Shown: positions 48,797-60,666 of the stretch, piece after piece
Layout of the letters: every line of letters begins with the position of its first letter
How positions within the stretch are numbered: position 1 is the stretch's first letter
Source of the DNA: Lumnitzera littorea
Lineage: Eukaryota; Streptophyta; Magnoliopsida; Myrtales; Combretaceae
DNA length: 64,000 nt
NCBI GenBank assembly: GCA_024138015.1
Contig: JAMXBB010000002.1
Coordinates: 15,423,330 to 15,487,329, forward strand
Direction: 5' to 3'
Notes under the pieces: generated by a model
Told to the model about the DNA's origin: nothing
What the model saw: the letters and a program-made list of their open reading frames with translations, nothing else
The model's database searches: none
Position numbers and translations under genes: made by a program

Positions 48797-49311
48797 TGTT
48801 GATAGGGCCTTTTGGACATGGGCTCTTCAAGCCTATCCTAACTCTAATGTAACTCACAACTTATGACCAACCGTCCTTCGCCCAAGCCCAGAACACGGCC
48901 TAACCAGTTAAAGAAGGCTTTTAATGACTAAAAGATTATAGATAAGATTAGGTGACCAAGTCAATCAATTACCTCCTACATATCTGGAGTACGTTAGAGA
49001 CCATGATCTCACTCTCCAAAACTTGTGGAAACTGCTCTACCCACTAAACACTCTCTAACTGCCAATGCTACTCTCTTATAAAAACAAGACTATTACTCAA
49101 TGGTAAATTACTTAATACTTTACACACTTAATCCTACTAATTGCTCTCAAGCTCTCATACTCTCTAAATATCCATATCTGACTTAAACGTTGAAGTGGCT
49201 ATGCCAGATAACCCCTCAGTATTTCCTTACTGTATTCTCCTTTGTAGGCTTCACCACTTGTGTAAAGTCTAGTTCTCTTCAGTCGATACCAACAAGATCA
49301 CTGATACAACA
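48797..49311 (+). repeat. X 3' LTR
   Basis: 515 bp, TGTTGATAGGGCC...GATCACTGATACAACA, with TGTTG/CAACA inverted ends. It lacks the internal duplication seen in the 5' copy. Followed by CTTCT (49312-49316). Confidence 0.8.
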
Positions 49312-49316
49312 CTTCT

Positions 49317-51289
49317 TATTAATAATCATATATTATAGCTAACGTTTATCTGTTTAACTAATTATCAAATATATATATATATATATATATATTTATTCAT
49401 AAGTTTCCAAGACATTCAGAAACCAAATCAAGTGGTGCAACGACTAAGGATCTTATTTAGAAAAGGTGAACCAAAAATTAAACTATAATTAAAACTTAAG
49501 GAATTAATAAAGAAAAGAAAGAAAATAGTATAAGCATTTGTAAGAAAAAAATAAAAAAATGTTTAGCGATTGCATTCAAAAGTCAAACTCGCAGTCTAAC
49601 CCCTTTTAAGTCCAGCACTTGCGTCGGAATATTCCATATTCCAAGTACACCACCAAATGATTAGGTTTCATAAGAATTTTGGAGGCAAGAGCATTTTTCA
49701 ATTGAAAGCGAAAATATTGTATTTTAGCATCTAAAGTCCTAATTTAATCATTAGTATTTAAATTCAGTAATAAAACTAAGGGGAAAGAAAGAACAAACAA
49801 AGAAGTGCAATCCCTAAGTAAAATAGAAACTAGAGAGTAAGTAAAACCAAGAAATTACCTTTTTATTTCAATATAGAGATAAGATAAGGATGATAATTCC
49901 CAAAATATGGAATAATAACACAGCTTTACAATTAATAAGAAGTACAATAGCAAGCATTGAGTTAATTCACATCAATTTATGTAATTTCAAGAGATATTTA
50001 ACATTTTGATCAAAAGAAGTTTATCAATATTATTAAGTCAAAATTGGTAATTTGACTGAAATATATATATTGTATAGTCGGTTGCTATAACCAATAGATC
50101 ACATGCAAAAAGATGTGTTAATCAACTTTGAATATGTCTTGAGTTGATGATGAGTGAAGGAGTTACATTAAAGAGAGATGTGTAAGGAGGAGTAAGCAAA
50201 CACAATTTCTAAACAAATCATATGCAAAAAGATGATGATATGTGAAAGATGTGCTAATCAACTTTGAATAAGTCTTGAGTTGATAATACGTTAAGGAGTT
50301 ACATTAAAGAAAGTTGTGCAAGGATGAATAAGTGAACATGGTTTTTCAGGAGATGCATGTAATAGTAGATCAAATCTAAAGTTCTTAATCATTCTCAATG
50401 AACTGTATGTTTTGATTTTCTATAGAATGATTGAGATAGAATTTCAACATTTCTCTAAAATTTATTGTTACTTTAAATTATACAAATAAGTAGGAGATGC
50501 CACTTATTTATAGATTTCAACCCCAAATCTCTACTATTAGATTGTTTTGAGATGGATAGACTTGATGAGCATTTTAGATGTTTTTCAACAATTGATAATC
50601 CAAAATGAAGCCTCCTTTTTGTTTTTAAGGATCCATGAGCTTTGGTTAGGCTTAAGCCATACTAAACCCATGTCTTTCGAGGACTTTAAAATAAATAAAT
50701 AAATAAGCCTATGTTCTTTATAAACATAGGCATATGCAAGTTCAATAGAGCTTTTATAGACAAATAGTCTCGTTTGTGCATGAGAAAACTAAGTATAGCT
50801 AAGAGCAGGCCAATCAAACTAATAATCCCTACTCCTACCTATCAAATAGATCTTTCTCTAAGATATCCTTAAAATTGGGTTGACTTTTTAAAACTTGTTA
50901 TTAGCTCAAAAAACCAATCAATAATAGTATATTGGCCAAAAACTCGGTTACTAGGGTCTCTATATGTAATGCATATTTTGTTAAAAAAAACTGTGGAGAA
51001 TGTGGACAAGTTAATAGATGGTAATGATAGTTTTCTTGTAACACTACTTTTACATGAAATAAACACACACGAAAATATCTTATGAATATTATTTGCAAGA
51101 AAAATTATTTATAATAAATTAATTTACATTTCCCTAAATAATACTTTGTGGAGACTTTTTTTCAATTATAAATCAACTTTATCACGGGTGCCAAGTTTTC
51201 TATATAGCAAACTGTAATGCCGTCTAATCAAGCAATTAACTATGAATAAATAAATCATTAAATAATTCACAAGCATAATTATTCGTGCC
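49317..51289. other. AT-rich intergenic DNA
   Basis: No gene is seen. Contents: a TA microsatellite (about 49368-49392), many A-rich stretches, and the tandem duplication listed separately. Short ORFs at 50869-51098 overlap in two frames and look random. Confidence 0.5.
50099..50343 (+). repeat. Imperfect tandem duplication, about 125-bp unit
   Basis: Two units share ATGCAAAAAGATG, ATCAACTTTGAATA, GTCTTGAGTTGAT and AAGGAGTTACATTAAAGA in the same order. The second unit (from about 50219) has an extra GATGATATGTGAAA-type insertion. Confidence 0.75.
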
Positions 51290-51760
51290 CGGTATTTAGG
51301 GCTAGGGCCCAAGAGTAAATGAGCCCACAACAACGGCTCACCTACTCTTGATCAGGTGAACCCTACATGGTCCTGTTTTGTCTAACTGAATCAGATGACG
51401 CCACGTAGGCAAATCGGAATCTTTCAGCAGTGTATCAAGCCACGTGGACAACGACATCTTGCACCCCTCGAAGAAAATATCTTAACAGAAAGGAACACAA
51501 AAAATAAAGGGTGTGATGATTGGGCAGAGCCAATCAGTAAATGGGTATTTATTGACCACACAATTGAAATCCTTCCTCCTCTTGGCTTGACACCTGGCCG
51601 TTTGGTAAACCACACCCTCTGCGAATTACAGTAAAGCATCGTCTCTGCGCTCATTGCCCTATGCTACAGAAACTACAAAACTATAGTCCCCAGTTTACCC
51701 TTGTGCCCTAGGGGAGCGAATACAGTACCATACTACTATGACCGTATCATATGTTTGGTT
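51290..51760. promoter_or_regulatory. GC-richer island with G-box and paired CCAAT boxes
   Basis: This stretch stands out from the AT-rich surroundings. It has CCACGTGG (about 51441-51448, a palindromic G-box), GCCACGTAGG (about 51400, another ACGT core), and TGATTGGGCAGAGCCAATCA (about 51517-51536), CCAAT boxes on both strands. Small overlapping ORFs occur on both strands (51395-51634 and 51424-51654) with no recognisable domain. It lies about 2 kb upstream of the BBX gene, so it could be a distal regulatory region or the relic of another promoter. Confidence 0.35.
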
Positions 51761-53560
51761 GAATCATGTTTACCCGGATTCATTGAAGGTGTTGATGATT
51801 TACTTGAACGTAACTTTTTAATGATTTTCTAATTTAAAGTTTCTTAAAATTTAATCATCATTAAAAAAATTAATAGGTATCCCTAACTATGTAGGCTTAT
51901 AAATATAAAGTAACATACTAAAGCGAAGAACTATCTTTGTCAAGAGTAATCAAAAGATAAATTTAACTTATTAAATATCTATTTATCATATTTTTCATGC
52001 TTCAATACCAGTGGCGAATCCTGCCGTATACTCATATTTAAGTGCTTAAAAAAAAGATGTATTTTGCACATACAATATGCTATCAATTTGCAAAAATTCA
52101 TAAATAAATCATAAATATAAGTTGACGATAAATGAATATTAACATAAAGTATCAACACAATTTTTTACCATACAATTCTTTGATATTTATCTTTATAATC
52201 ACATTTTTTATTTGATAAAAAAATTTTTTTTTATAGCAATCATAATTATTTAATAAAAATGTACAAAGTATCGTTATCTATTAGATCACTCTCCTTTCTT
52301 TCTATATCAAACTAGTAAACAACGCACTTGTAATGCGTGTACAAAAGTAAATACTGTTAAGTTTAGAAAATTTAGAAAATAAGAAAATCTTGACCATATA
52401 AAGTAGGGATCGAATTTGAAAAATATATCGAGTGGTTTTAATTATCTTTATAGAATATAATTGTATAACTTATGTTGGTGGACGTAAAGTAGTTGAAACG
52501 GTAACATTAATTAAATTGAAAGGATTTAGTTGTAATTAAATTATTTCAATAATTTTTAAGGAGATGTAGGGTTTAATGTAGAATGTACTTATTTAATAAT
52601 ATAGATAGATTAGATGTAAATAATAATATATATAATACAATTACTGATTCAAACTATATACACATGTTACTTGTATAAAAGATAACAAATTAATACTTTA
52701 TAAGATTAAAATTCTATATTCTTAAATTTGCTAATCCTATTTTAATGAAGTAAATTATTCATATATTATAACTTTTCACTCCTTGAAATTATAAGAAAAA
52801 ATTGAACTAATTTTTCGCATGCCAAATTGTGATGAAGATAAAAGAAATTTTAATAAAAAATAATATATAGATATGGAGTCTAATAAGATGTTATTGGCTT
52901 AATATATATAAATCTATATAAAAGATTAACAATTAATAATAATAGATAAGTAAATCATAATAAATTATGGAAGTTAATTAAAGAGGGGTGAACAAAAAAA
53001 TTAGATTATAGATATGGAGTCTAATAAGTGGTTATTGCCTAAATAAATTATAGTAAATCAAATATGGAAGTTAATCAAAATAAGGTAAAAAAAAATTTAG
53101 ATTGTAGATGTAAAGTTCGATATAAGGTTATTAGCTATAGAAAAGAGGTTATTAACTTAATATATATAGATATATTCAATTGCTTAGTATTTTTATATCT
53201 TAATAAGGATAAAAATATATAAATCAATTTATTTTATCCTATTATAAGTATCTTTTCTTTTTATATTTATACAATGGTCTATTGAAACAATACATATTAT
53301 ATAAGTCAAAATATAATAAATAAAATGAACATTGTAACCTTTTTCATATTTTTTTTTTCAATATTAGATTTCAATAAAATAGAAGTAAAACATCAAAATA
53401 TTCTAAGAAACTAGAAAACTACAATGAAATTAAATTAATAAATATAGATAGATAGGTAAATAAATAAATAAAGACGTATGAAAAAGGGCAGTGGAGTAAT
53501 TTGAATGAAAGCAGGGGTTGTTTTGTCAAACGATGTCAACTTGGTCACTTTCTTTCCCTC
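51761..53560. other. AT-rich intergenic DNA upstream of the BBX gene
   Basis: No gene is seen. At about 52309-52350 a segment AACTAGTAAACAACGCACTTG resembles ends of a dispersed plant repeat, and TATAGATAGATTAG-type phrases recur at about 52604 and 53445. I cannot name the family. Confidence 0.4.
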
Positions 53561-53698
53561 ATTTCTCTCTCTCTCTCTCTCTCTTTCTAATCCATCTTAC
53601 AGTGTGTGATAAATTTTTCAATATTCCGTCAGAACTTCCACACAGATAGAGAGAGAGTGGGGGAAGACAGACGCCGAAAACACTTCACCCTTGAAATC
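53561..53698 (+). promoter_or_regulatory. Core promoter and 5' leader of the BBX gene
   Basis: A CT microsatellite (about 53565-53585), typical of plant pyrimidine patches near transcription starts, is followed by a GAGAGAGAG stretch (about 53647-53657) before the ATG. No clear TATA box was found. An in-frame ATG at 53606 would add 31 residues with no zinc-finger similarity. Confidence 0.5.
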
Positions 53699-54834
53699 AT
53701 GAAGAGCTGTGCATTATGCGAGTCACGAGCAATTACCTTCTGTGAATCGGACCAAGCGGCGTTATGCTGGGACTGCGACGCCAAAGTGCACGGCCCTAAC
53801 TTCCTCGTCGCAAGACATTCCAGGACTCTTCTCTGCCACACGTGCCAGTCTCTCACTCCTTGGAAAGCCTCTGGCGCCAAGCTCGGCCATACGATCTCCG
53901 TCTGCGACGACTGCGTTAACCGAGCAGAGAGAAGGAAGCTCGATGCAGACAGCTTCGACGATCTCGATCCGCGAGCAGATTTCGAGGACGACGACGACGA
54001 AGATGATTTGATTGAAGATGAAGATCAAGAGGAGGATGAAAATGGAGACTGCAATGAGGAAGTGGAAGAGGAGGAGGAGGAGGACGGGGATAACCAGGTG
54101 GTGCCGTGGTCGTCGTCGACGGCGGCAGCGGCGGCGGTGACGCCTCCTCCCGCGCTGAGTTCTTCGAGCAGTGAAGAAGAGTGCGACAAATTGTGTTCTT
54201 CGAAGCGAATGCGTGACAACACTAGCAATCCGTCTTCTCGGGTTCGTCGATGTTTTGATTCCTTCTGATTTCTCGCTTTGCCTTCCTTTACGGCTTTAAT
54301 TAGTTAGGTTTCATTGCGTCTAACTGTATAAGTTTGTTCGACATTGACAGTTCTGATTATTTTACCGTAAACTCATTGAAATTAGCTTTCTTTTCTGCAA
54401 TTTCTTTTAACTCTTTTGTGAGCGATCGTGATCGGCATTTATTTCGTGTCAAATGCATAATGTTGTTGAGAGTTACATAAATTTGAGGTCATCGTGTTAA
54501 TCTAACTCTTGTTGTATTACTGATTATTGAATGTATATCAATTAATTGTGAGATTAATCGTTATTATAAATGGTTCTGCTAACGAATATCTCGAGCTCGA
54601 TATGTTTATACAGATTTTGGTAAGCGTTTGCGTACTCGTTATCAAAATTCTTATTGTTTTTACCATTTAGTTGAAATTAACGGCATGTGATTGCAGTTAC
54701 CGGAGAATATGGACGGATTATACTGGCAGCGGAACCGGAATTCGTCTTCGACGGCAATGGAGACTCAGTCAACAGCTAATTCGATGGATTATTCGAGAGG
54801 GAGCGGAGTAGGTTCGTCGCGGTCCATCGGGTAG
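53699..54834 (+). CDS. Single B-box zinc-finger protein, BBX28/BBX29-like, two exons
   Basis: Joined exons 53699-54241 and 54697-54834 encode 226 residues. The N-terminal B-box has ligands C4, C7, C15, D18, C23, C26, H31 and H40, with CWDCDAKVHGPNFLVARH. A second cysteine pair set follows (C46, C49, C69, C72) around SLTPWKASGAKLG. An acidic tract (82-131), NQVVPW (132-137), a serine run and a basic KRMR (169-172, possible nuclear signal) come next. This order matches Arabidopsis BBX28 and BBX29 (structural group V), nuclear cofactors acting with HY5 and CO in light and flowering responses. The start is chosen because MKSCALC begins the domain directly. No stops or frameshifts, unlike everything around it. 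Family confident; exact orthology not. Confidence 0.93.
54242..54696 (+). other. Intron of the BBX gene
   Basis: 455 bp, CGG|GTTCGT to TTGCAG|TTACCG, phase 0. It is AT-rich, as plant introns are, with T-rich tracts. Without splicing the frame would stop 24 bases into it (54266-54268); splicing adds the 45-residue C-terminus (LPENMDGLYW...). Confidence 0.85.
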
Positions 54835-54990
54835 CTTGTGAGGTCTAACAATGTCTTGGATCGGATTATTGTTATTCAGAGGCATTGTATTAATGATATC
54901 GATTGAAGAAATTGAGTTGTCTTGTTTGTAATATGAATTATGACTGGAGATTGTTCCGTAAGACATAAAAAGGAAAAAAAAAAAAGAAAA
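54835..54990 (+). terminator. 3' untranslated and polyadenylation region of the BBX gene
   Basis: TTGTTTGTAATATGAATTA (about 54920-54938) looks like plant far- and near-upstream polyadenylation elements. No perfect AATAAA is present. An A-rich run at 54973-54990 may be the end. Confidence 0.4.
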
Positions 54991-57900
54991 AGATTCTGGG
55001 GAACTATCTATGTGTAGTGCTTTAGTTTTACTGTGTGTTCTCAATTTGCAATTGCGTGCTTTGTGTACAAGTGCACCAACATATAGGATATCGGGATGGT
55101 GAAGTATGAAATTCGCCAAAAGGACCATCTTATTACGGTGTTTTCTATCTCTCTATTATATTTGATATAGTTGGTCATATAATATTTAATATAATTGTAC
55201 CATTATACTACGAATAGATGCTAATCGGTTGTGATATTAGTAACTTTTGATGGTTAGTGTTAAGCAAGGCATGGTGATGGCAATGGTGGTTAATCAATCA
55301 AAATATGATTATTTTTTACTTTTAACAATAGTAAAGGATCATCTAACTATGGGGAATAACTATCTTTATTCAAATATAAGCATACTTATCAATGGCACCA
55401 TATAATGGCTAGCCAATAAAACCAAGACATGCTTCTGGTGCTTTATTTGGAAGAAAGGCCATTAGTAAAACAGGTTTGTTCTTGTTGGCATGGGGTAATT
55501 TTCACCATCACAAGTAACAAGTATGATTGGTGGACAGCAAAGATGATATCAAATATTTCATCTTGGACAAAGTTAAGGGTAACGTAGCAGTAAAACTTCT
55601 TTCGGGAAATTTTGCCAACTTAATCAATCGAGTTAGTTAAAGCCTAATAGTATAAAATGTTGGTTTTTTATTTTCTCCTTCTCCAACTTATAATATGACA
55701 GTAGTTTGAAAAAAAAAAAAAAAAAAAAGAATTAATGGAGTTATGGTTCAATCTTCAACCGCAGTTAGCTAAATATGCAGCCGATGATTGTTGAAATCAT
55801 CTAAGTAGGAACTCTATCCTAACACAATCCCAGCAAGCACCAATTATATGCTGAAAGTATGATTTATAATTTTAGATGCATCAATTCCAGAAGGAAAAAA
55901 TTAAAAAAGACAAAAGAAAACCACGTAAATTGCAAATATCATAATATGTAGCACTTCGAGTCTTTCTTATGTACATAGGCAGACTTAATGCACACCAGAT
56001 GCATTATCCAATACCAGTAAAGACAAGTGCATTGCGTCACGGATTCTCTCACTTCTCAACGCTTCCTCGGCCAAAAATGATCTACTTCGTGGGGACTGAG
56101 TAGATATTTACATTTTTATAGAATATTTCTTAGCAAATATCTACCGTTTGTACACCTCGTCTCGGTTCAACGTAAATTAACAATCAACTGACGTGTCTCC
56201 TTCTTTTTTAATATTATATGTATATGGTGCATTTTACAGGCGGCCATCACATCACATCACCTGAGGAAGCTTCATGTTAAAGAATTATTATTAATGTTTA
56301 AAATAGGCTTCATATGTTTTTTAAGCTTCTACTATCGTATATTCTTAGCTTATGTGAGTTTCCACTACATATATATATTTATGGCAAAACTTTTTTATTC
56401 TTGTCTGCCATCTACTGTATAACAACAAACAAAATCAATATTTTACTAGATAAATCGTGTCTTTGGGTTTTCTTTACGTGTCTTTTTTTTTTTTTTTTAA
56501 GATCGAACAAAATTTAGAGGTTGTGTAGCTAAAAAGAAAAAATAGCGCAAGTGTTTAAAGTGAATTAGTAAAAACAACCATACATATAAAGTTAAAATTT
56601 ACAAAAATCTAGATTGGAACCGAAAGACATAGAAGGAAATGGATATTCTCTATTTACTTTCTTAATTTTTCTTTATTTATTAGCTTGAGATATTGATATA
56701 TATAATAAACAGTTGAAATTATAAAGAATATTATAATACTATAATAATATCACATAATATTTTAAAATTTTAAATAATCCTGATCATTAATTTCTAAATT
56801 AGGAGAATAATAAATTGAGAGGATTTAAATCTAATACAAAAAGTAGAAAAATGCAACTATTGAGGGAAGATTTTTTTTCTTTTTTTTTTTAAGTTAATCT
56901 CTATGATTTTGCCTTTATTTATGCACCCTATTTATACCAGGTAGAAACCATATCACATACAGATGTACTGGAACCACCAATTATATTGTATAATTAACAC
57001 AACAGTACACTGGCTGAAAGAGCCCCATTAATAAATATGGAAACGATTCCGTGGTGTAAACTTATGCAAATAAAGCAAATGATCAAAGTTTAAGATCCCA
57101 AGGAGAAATAGTGGCGGAAAATTGGTCACTGAAATCTTGATTCCGGGCTACTGAAAAACTGATGGCAATGTGATAATGTCAACGGCATATTTAAATTTAA
57201 TTGATGCTTATTTTTGTTTGAAGATGTTATTAGTAGCCATTATTAAAAGAGATGAAAGAACAGAATAACTTGAGAATAAAGCAAGGGATCGAGTGGGCTT
57301 GTTTCTTGTGGTGGAGATTTGTTGAGTTATTTTAGGAATGATCTTTTATGTGGTGGTGTACAATGGTTGTGAATCTTCTAAAATAACCTATAAGATTTTG
57401 TAAGTACACCTTAATTATTGAATATTCGTTTATGGATAAGTAAATTAAAAATAATGATAAGTATGTTGAAACATTTAGTATAAAACTATTCTAAATTTAT
57501 TTTTGACATAAAGATAATAACATAGCACTCATAGCATCATTCAATCTTAAGTGATCCTATTAAAATTCATTTTGTCGATATTTTTATCATATTCGTTCAT
57601 TTTTTTTTATGGTGTTTTTGGATTGGATAGCTTAATAGATTTTTTTTCTTTTATCTTTTTAGTTTTTGTCTTATGTGAGATGACTTTGATCTGAAAAGTA
57701 AAAATAATTTATGTCTATTAATTATTTTTTCATGCTCGTCTTGCAATATTTTTCTTTCTCTAGTTTTTCCCCCTTTTTTGTAATGTTTTTTGAATTACAT
57801 ATAAAATGTATGGCTATGATGATCTCAAGGAAAATGATTATGTCCTTTGCTTGATAAATAATTGGAGTTAGAAGAAAGCGACATAAACGGCCCATAATAC

Positions 57901-58737
57901 AAGATTGGTCTGCATATCGATTATACACCTTTACCTAGCAAACTGCATTTTTTTAACATAAAAATTATAAAAATGTAAGATCACCTTTTGGCAAACCTTC
58001 ATCTTTTTATTATTTTATTTGAATGTTTCGCCATTTTAAAACCGTTGGAAACAACCCCATCATATTCACTGATGATATGCTGCCGTTTCATGGCAATTAA
58101 CGATCAATAGTAGATTGCTAAGTTTCAATTTCTGAATTAAAAATCAAATCAGAAAATTTTAGCAAAATCATCCATTGATATGACAGTGAGGCTTTTTGTG
58201 GTCATTTTAAAAGGTGGAGGATGCTGGGGTTGTGTAGAAAATTTAAAATGTAAAGGACTTACTCAAGAAATAATAAGGGGATGGGTTAAATTGGAAAAGT
58301 TGAAACGAAGAATGTTGGAGTTATGGAAACGAGGTGACTAATATGGTCAGTCTGCTTAACTCAAAAAAAAAAAAAACAAGACAAAACAAAAGAATAAGGT
58401 GGGTTGAGCTTGAAAAACTTGCTTAAATATTAGATATTTTAGCTTGCTTTGTTTAATCACAAGTTAAAATCGGTCAACTAATTATAAGATGAGTTGACTT
58501 GTCAAGGAAAAAAAATAATGTATTACCACATAAAAGCTTTTTTTTACATATATATTATGGACATCTTATTTTTGCTTTCTATTTACTTTTAATTAAAAAA
58601 ATCCTCATTTAGAAAATAATAAAAAATTAAAAAAAAAACACAAGAAATTTTAAAAAATTCAGAAAAAAAAAAAGAAAGATCAACAAAGAAAAGATTTGGT
58701 GTTCTAAAATCTTAGTCCAAAACAAATCAGATTAAGT
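54991..58737. other. AT-rich intergenic DNA
   Basis: No gene is recognised. Contents: a poly-A run at about 55709-55728, T-runs at about 56484-56499 and 56876-56891, and short unconvincing ORFs (56314-56517, 57722-57928) rich in F, I, Y and L from AT-rich DNA. Confidence 0.5.
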
Positions 58738-59118
58738 TGTTGGAGTTGTTGTTTGGATTTAATAGAATGATAGCCAAATAATTATTGGAGATAATAAATC
58801 TAATCCAATATTATTAAATTCGATAAGATAAAGATCTATAAAGATTCGGATCTAAATTAATATTTATCAATTTAGATTTGAATTGATTTAGGATATTTGT
58901 TTTCAGATTATATAAATAGGAATCGAATGGCAGGAGAAGGGTGTTCATCATGATTAAAATAACACTAAATACAATCACCACTCTTCATCAATCTCTCAAT
59001 CTCTAATCTCTCTTCCACACATCACAATTGCCAATCGCTAATGACTGTTGCTACAATTCACTGTAGCAACACACTTGAACTCACTCCTCAAACTAATTCT
59101 ATAGTTGTGCACGCAACA
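58738..59118 (+). repeat. Possible short LTR or LTR fragment
   Basis: 381 bp starting TGTTGGAG and ending GCACGCAACA, with TGTTG/CAACA inverted ends, a TATATAAATAGG box (about 58909-58920) and a CT-rich leader. Flanks TAAGT and GGATT do not match, so no target duplication supports insertion. It could also be a host promoter. Confidence 0.35.
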
Positions 59119-59617
59119 GGATTTAGTATCTGACCCGTTCCTTTTCATCAAGTGACCTTTGCCTATATTATTTATTATTAGTATTATTTTTTGGTAATTT
59201 TAGTCAATTGCTCTTATTAGCTTTATGTTCTTTGCCTCATAAATATATAATAGTGATTTTTAATTATTGTTTATAGTTTGTTTTATTTTTTATTTTGCCT
59301 AGTGCAATTTGTTTATTTGTTTCACTATTTTTATGCACAATTATTTTTAAGACTTATACTAACCTTTTTATTTTCATTAGGTCTTTAATTGTTAGTGGTT
59401 AATATCTAATAAACATGTGTTAGGCTAAATTTGAGTTAAATTTGTTTATTTTTTAGGTTTCATATTTTCAAAATGACATTTTTACAAAATCTCATCTTTT
59501 GCGTATTGTATTAATTTAGAAAAATTGCATTACGCATATTAGGGTTTTCTAGAAAAAAAAAATCATTTTATCGCTTATTCAATTTTTCATAAAATAAAAA
59601 ATCTTTAATTGACATCT

Positions 59618-59765
59618 TTTCTATAGTTTAATATCTTTTTCATAGTTTAAGTTTATTTTTTATGGTTTAGACTTCATTTCCATAGTTTAGATATCTTTCG
59701 TAAAGTTAAGTATTTTTTCTATAATTTAGACATCTTTTATATAGTTAGGTATATTTTCCATATAA
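59618..59765 (+). repeat. Short tandem repeat, about 29-bp unit
   Basis: Five to six imperfect units carrying variants of CTATAGTTTA-GATATCTTTT (for example ATAGTTTAATATCTTTTTC, ATAGTTTAGATATCTTTCG, ATAATTTAGACATCTTTTA). AT-rich, no coding potential. Confidence 0.7.
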
Positions 59766-60537
59766 AAGTTTCATTGCATAGAAAATTGCATATTTCATAA
59801 AAATTGTATTTTTAGGTTTTTAGGGTTTTTTCTTAAAAATAAAAAATTTTATCACTTAGTTGTTTTTTTTAAAAGTAAAAATTTTAATTTGGGACTTTTT
59901 CAAAAGTTAGATTTTTAGTTTTTTTTTTTTAAATTGAGAATAAAAATTAGGATTTTAGGGATTTTTTTTTTAAAATAAAATTTTTAATAAAAATGTAAAT
60001 CCGGCCTGATTGTTTTCTGCAAAAAATAAAAAATAAAAAAATAACTCACTAAAGTTTTTCCAAAGAATGAGCTACAAACGTCTGATCCTGACTAATTAGT
60101 GCATAAGCACCATAGAGCAACATAAAATTTGTAAAAATTTTATTTTTCATTTTTATAAATTATAACTCGAATTCCCCTTTTTTTGTAAAATAAATTCGAT
60201 TTAATTTATTTACTAGTGAGTGATTTTTTTTTTAAATATTTACAAGGGTAATTTTGAAAATTAAATCTAATTTCTAAAAATTAATAGTGAGACCTGTAAA
60301 GATTTAATAAAATAGCCCCTAAACTCAAAAAATCCGGTTTTTTGAATTTTTTTCAAAACGTAGACTAATGGCTAAATTAGAATTGATCCGCCTAATTGGT
60401 TCTAATTTAATCACCTTTCCTGATTTGGGTGGCTATTCCAAATTTTTCAAAATAAAGAAATCGAGTTTCCTTTAATTTTAGCCGAGGGTTTAGATAAAAT
60501 AGGCATAGGATTTAGTTTAAATTAAATAAAGATAAGG

Positions 60538-60666
60538 TTTAATTGAGTGAGTACAAATGATAAGAAACCAACATGTGAACATATATGTCAATAGGAAAGG
60601 TGAGTGATTTTATTCTAAAGTAAAATCGATCCGCCTAATCTTATTATTTGTACTTACTCAATTAAA
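60538..60666. repeat. Inverted repeat, 27-base arms, 75-base loop
   Basis: Arm 60538-60564 (TTTAATTGAGTGAGTACAAA...) pairs with 60640-60666, with 25 of 27 bases complementary. Transcribed, it would fold as a hairpin. Confidence 0.8.

Larger units (their letters stand above)
3591..49311 (+). mobile_element. Element X: deleted Tat-type Ty3/gypsy retrotransposon, host of all nested insertions
   Basis: X has LTR ends TGTTG...CAACA, a purine tract GAGGGGGGAGGTAAG directly before its 3' LTR (48782-48796), and a 4-of-5 target duplication CTTCC/CTTCT. After removing G1, G3 and S copies 5 and 6, about 6.5 kb of X remains. It holds the 5' LTR, the last part of integrase, a short tandem-repeat region, an antisense ORF and the 3' LTR. 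Gag, protease, RT, RNase H and most of integrase are missing, apparently by one deletion at about 23257-23262. The integrase tail and the antisense ORF downstream of pol fit the Tat lineage, where such extra ORFs are known. Lineage assignment is by recognition, not by a tree. Confidence 0.75.

Noticed and set aside
51395..51654. Overlapping ORFs on both strands in the GC-richer island
   Set aside because: Neither has a recognisable domain; GC-richer DNA gives fewer chance stops. Kept only as a regulatory candidate.
53606..53698. Upstream in-frame ATG of the BBX gene
   Set aside because: The 31 extra residues have no similarity to BBX proteins, and family members begin a few residues before the first zinc-binding cysteine, as from 53699.
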